From assembly GCA_018350325.1 (NCBI GenBank), contig JAEVLN010000005.1:4066393-4130392 (forward strand): a stretch of 64,000 nucleotides of DNA, given 5' to 3'. Below the pieces are notes generated by a model, which was given only the letters and a program-made list of their open reading frames with translations, made no database searches and was not told the DNA's origin. The translations under genes were made by a program, and so were the position numbers. Below are positions 62,411-64,000 of this stretch, piece after piece (the first letter of the stretch is position 1; every line of letters starts with the position of its first letter). This DNA comes from Globodera rostochiensis. Its lineage: Eukaryota > Nematoda > Chromadorea > Rhabditida > Heteroderidae.

Positions 62411-63495
62411 CGAAGTATTTGAATGAATAGTCAATGCTTTGGAAAAGCCCCTTGTTGCCGATTTCTTTCGTCGGCTGTTTTCGCAAATAAAAGAACACGA
62501 AAAGTTTTGACTGAAATACTTGGACGCTTTTTATCTTTGGAATTTTCTCCTTGGCATTTTCCCTATTATTCTCAAAAATTTAACTTAATTTTTTAAACTA
62601 TGGTTGCTCCCGATCCCGAGCCCTAAAATTGGGTCGTCCACCTCCTCTGACATGGCCAAACCTCCCCAACAACCGACATTCCGGTCCAACCCTATTTTGA
62701 AGCGTAATTAAAATTTTTTCGTAAAAGTCCCAGGGATTTTTGGGGTCTTGATCTCTAGTCAAGTCTCGAGTCTCGTTAAATTTTAGGCCTCAGCTCTCGT
62801 GTAAAATATTAAAGAATAAAATGGATTTTTACTCGGGAGTAGAACTCCGATAAGTATGATACGACACAGAATTTAACCTCTGAGCCATACGAACAGTGAT
62901 TTGAAATGCTGTAAAAAAGTCTTGATTTTCGAGACCAAGTAACCCAAAAAACCCGAGACTTCTCTCGAGTAGACTCGAGACCGAGACTCTCGTGCATTAC
63001 TAGTACACACGTCATGCTCGATGAATCAGAGGCACAAGCAGTCGACGATGAGGAGGAGGAGGAGCCCCATAAAGGCAGAGGAAACATGCTATCGTGGACA
63101 TGGTCCAGTACATAGCCGTATGTTCAGTTTATGCTAACGCATAAATGATCGTACATTGTTGTAAATTTGCTATTCTTTTGCTCAAAAATTGATTCAACCG
63201 GGGGCCCCCGGAAATTTGTATCGGCGCTCCCGTGGGTACAATGAGGAAGGTCGTCCAACCTGAATGAGGGGACGCGACACTTATTTCAAATGTTTATGCC
63301 ATCGCACTGATAGTGAGGCACTGAATATCAATAAATTCATTAAATTATAATGATTTGTAACATTTATTTTCAAAATGAATTATAAACAAAGAAACATTTT
63401 AAAAATTTATATTTCAACAAATGTTTAAAAATGCTATTTCGGGATGATTAGAATGTATGCACACATCGGCACAGATGCGTTCATTGACCCTTCAT
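62411..63495. other. No supported gene
   Basis: 62440-62620 resembles 35560-35760 (ggctgttttcgcaaat, ctttttatctttggaattttctcc), so a downstream flank is shared by copies 10 and 15. 62750-63000 has CTCGAG/GAGTCTCG words. A 92-aa - strand ORF (62809-63087) has no recognisable domain. Confidence 0.4.
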
Positions 63496-64000
63496 TCAAA
63501 TACTCCCCGAAGTTATATTCTCAATTTCCTGAACATTTGCCGCGGCATTTTCTTCCACAGAATGCCCATCGACAGAATTTGGATGAAATTGCTGTCGTTT
63601 AAATTGCCTCTTCCATCTAACCAAAGTGGCACTTCCAATTTTCAATATTTTGGCAATGTCCTTGTCAATAATTTTAGGAATTTGGTCCTTAATTTCATAA
63701 TAACGTTTCATCAATTCCATTTGTTTGCTGTGGGGGTGTTTATGTTTTGGTTCTGTAAATGAATTTTAATTAATAAATTGGGCTCGAAATACTTACCGAT
63801 TTGGCCAAGTTCACTTTTCCATTTGTAAATTGTTACAAAACTGATGCCCAATTCTTTCGCGACAATTTCATCAATTTGATTTGAATAAGAGTTTTTGAGT
63901 CCGGCCTGCGTTAACTCGGCTTTCATTTCATTAAATTTCTCTACCAAATGTTTACGTTCTTCTTCTGCATAGAACGCTTTTCGACTTAAGCCAAATTCTT
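63496..64000 (-). CDS. Secreted HTH-repeat family, copy 16 (cut by window end)
   Basis: Exon 2 is 63752-63496 and exon 1 runs from 63797 to beyond 64000 (donor GTAAGT, acceptor TTTACAG, 44-nt intron). The visible part covers the end of module 1 (KEFGLSRKAF), a linker, module 2 (KELGISFVTIYKWKSELGQ) and module 3 (AKILKIGSATLVRWKRQFKR) with tail HPNSVDGHSVEENAAANVQEI. The N-terminal part lies outside the window. No breaks in what is visible. Confidence 0.75.

Noticed and set aside
830..64000. HTH-repeat family as an active transposase
   Set aside because: No catalytic DDE or Tyr domain, a signal peptide is present, and no consistent terminal repeats were found around the copies.

Overview
The window looks like repeat-rich, AT-rich nuclear DNA of a nematode. 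The support is short (46-61 nt) introns ending in a T-rich acceptor, and interstitial TTAGGC repeats (the nematode telomere unit). I cannot name the species. A plant-parasitic nematode would fit the many copies of a gene for secreted proteins, but that is inference.

Two systems dominate. (1) A dispersed, lineage-specific gene family of about 16 recognisable copies plus fragments, on both strands from 830 to 64000. The full-length product has a signal peptide, a conserved acidic/aromatic FGEGWWD motif, a variable tandem repeat (11-aa and 20-aa units), and three tandem helix-turn-helix-like modules. One phase-1 intron separates modules 2 and 3. Nine copies are intact under the same splice model (7690-8666, 14533-15469, 17500-18564, 21707-22709, 25148-26254, 30695-31887, 36028-36985, 43008-44058, 61495-62410). 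Others are truncated, frameshifted or internally deleted. The promoter-proximal flank was copied with the gene.

(2) A complete Polinton/Maverick of 14,597 bp (44771-59367) with terminal inverted repeats and a 6-bp target-site duplication, CCTCTC. It sits inside the 60-bp repeat array of one gene-family copy. On the + strand it carries a seven-exon protein-primed DNA polymerase B. On the - strand it carries packaging ATPase, small core-like proteins, a conserved Polinton protein, integrase with chromodomain, minor capsid (penton) protein, major capsid protein, adenain-like protease and a type I membrane protein. Two further - strand ORFs are unusual cargo: a TATA-binding-protein (TBP) core homologue and a stand-alone Argonaute-type PAZ domain. 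Several element genes have a TATATAAG/TATAAAAG box a short distance upstream, so the element may bring part of its own transcription apparatus. The integrase has a nonsense codon and a frameshift, and the TBP-like ORF has one frameshift; the other genes read cleanly.

The rest is a mosaic of non-autonomous DNA transposons (two hAT-like with 8-bp duplications, one TA-flanked, one with TTAGAGATC ends), tRNA-derived repeats, a pogo-type transposase pseudogene, a LINE fragment, an LTR-retrotransposon protease fragment, a possible Helitron remnant, eight copies of a GC-rich hairpin with a GATA loop, and an inverted duplication of about 0.75 kb whose arms lie at 32837-33606 and 60756-61565. No rRNA gene, convincing functional tRNA or CRISPR array was seen.
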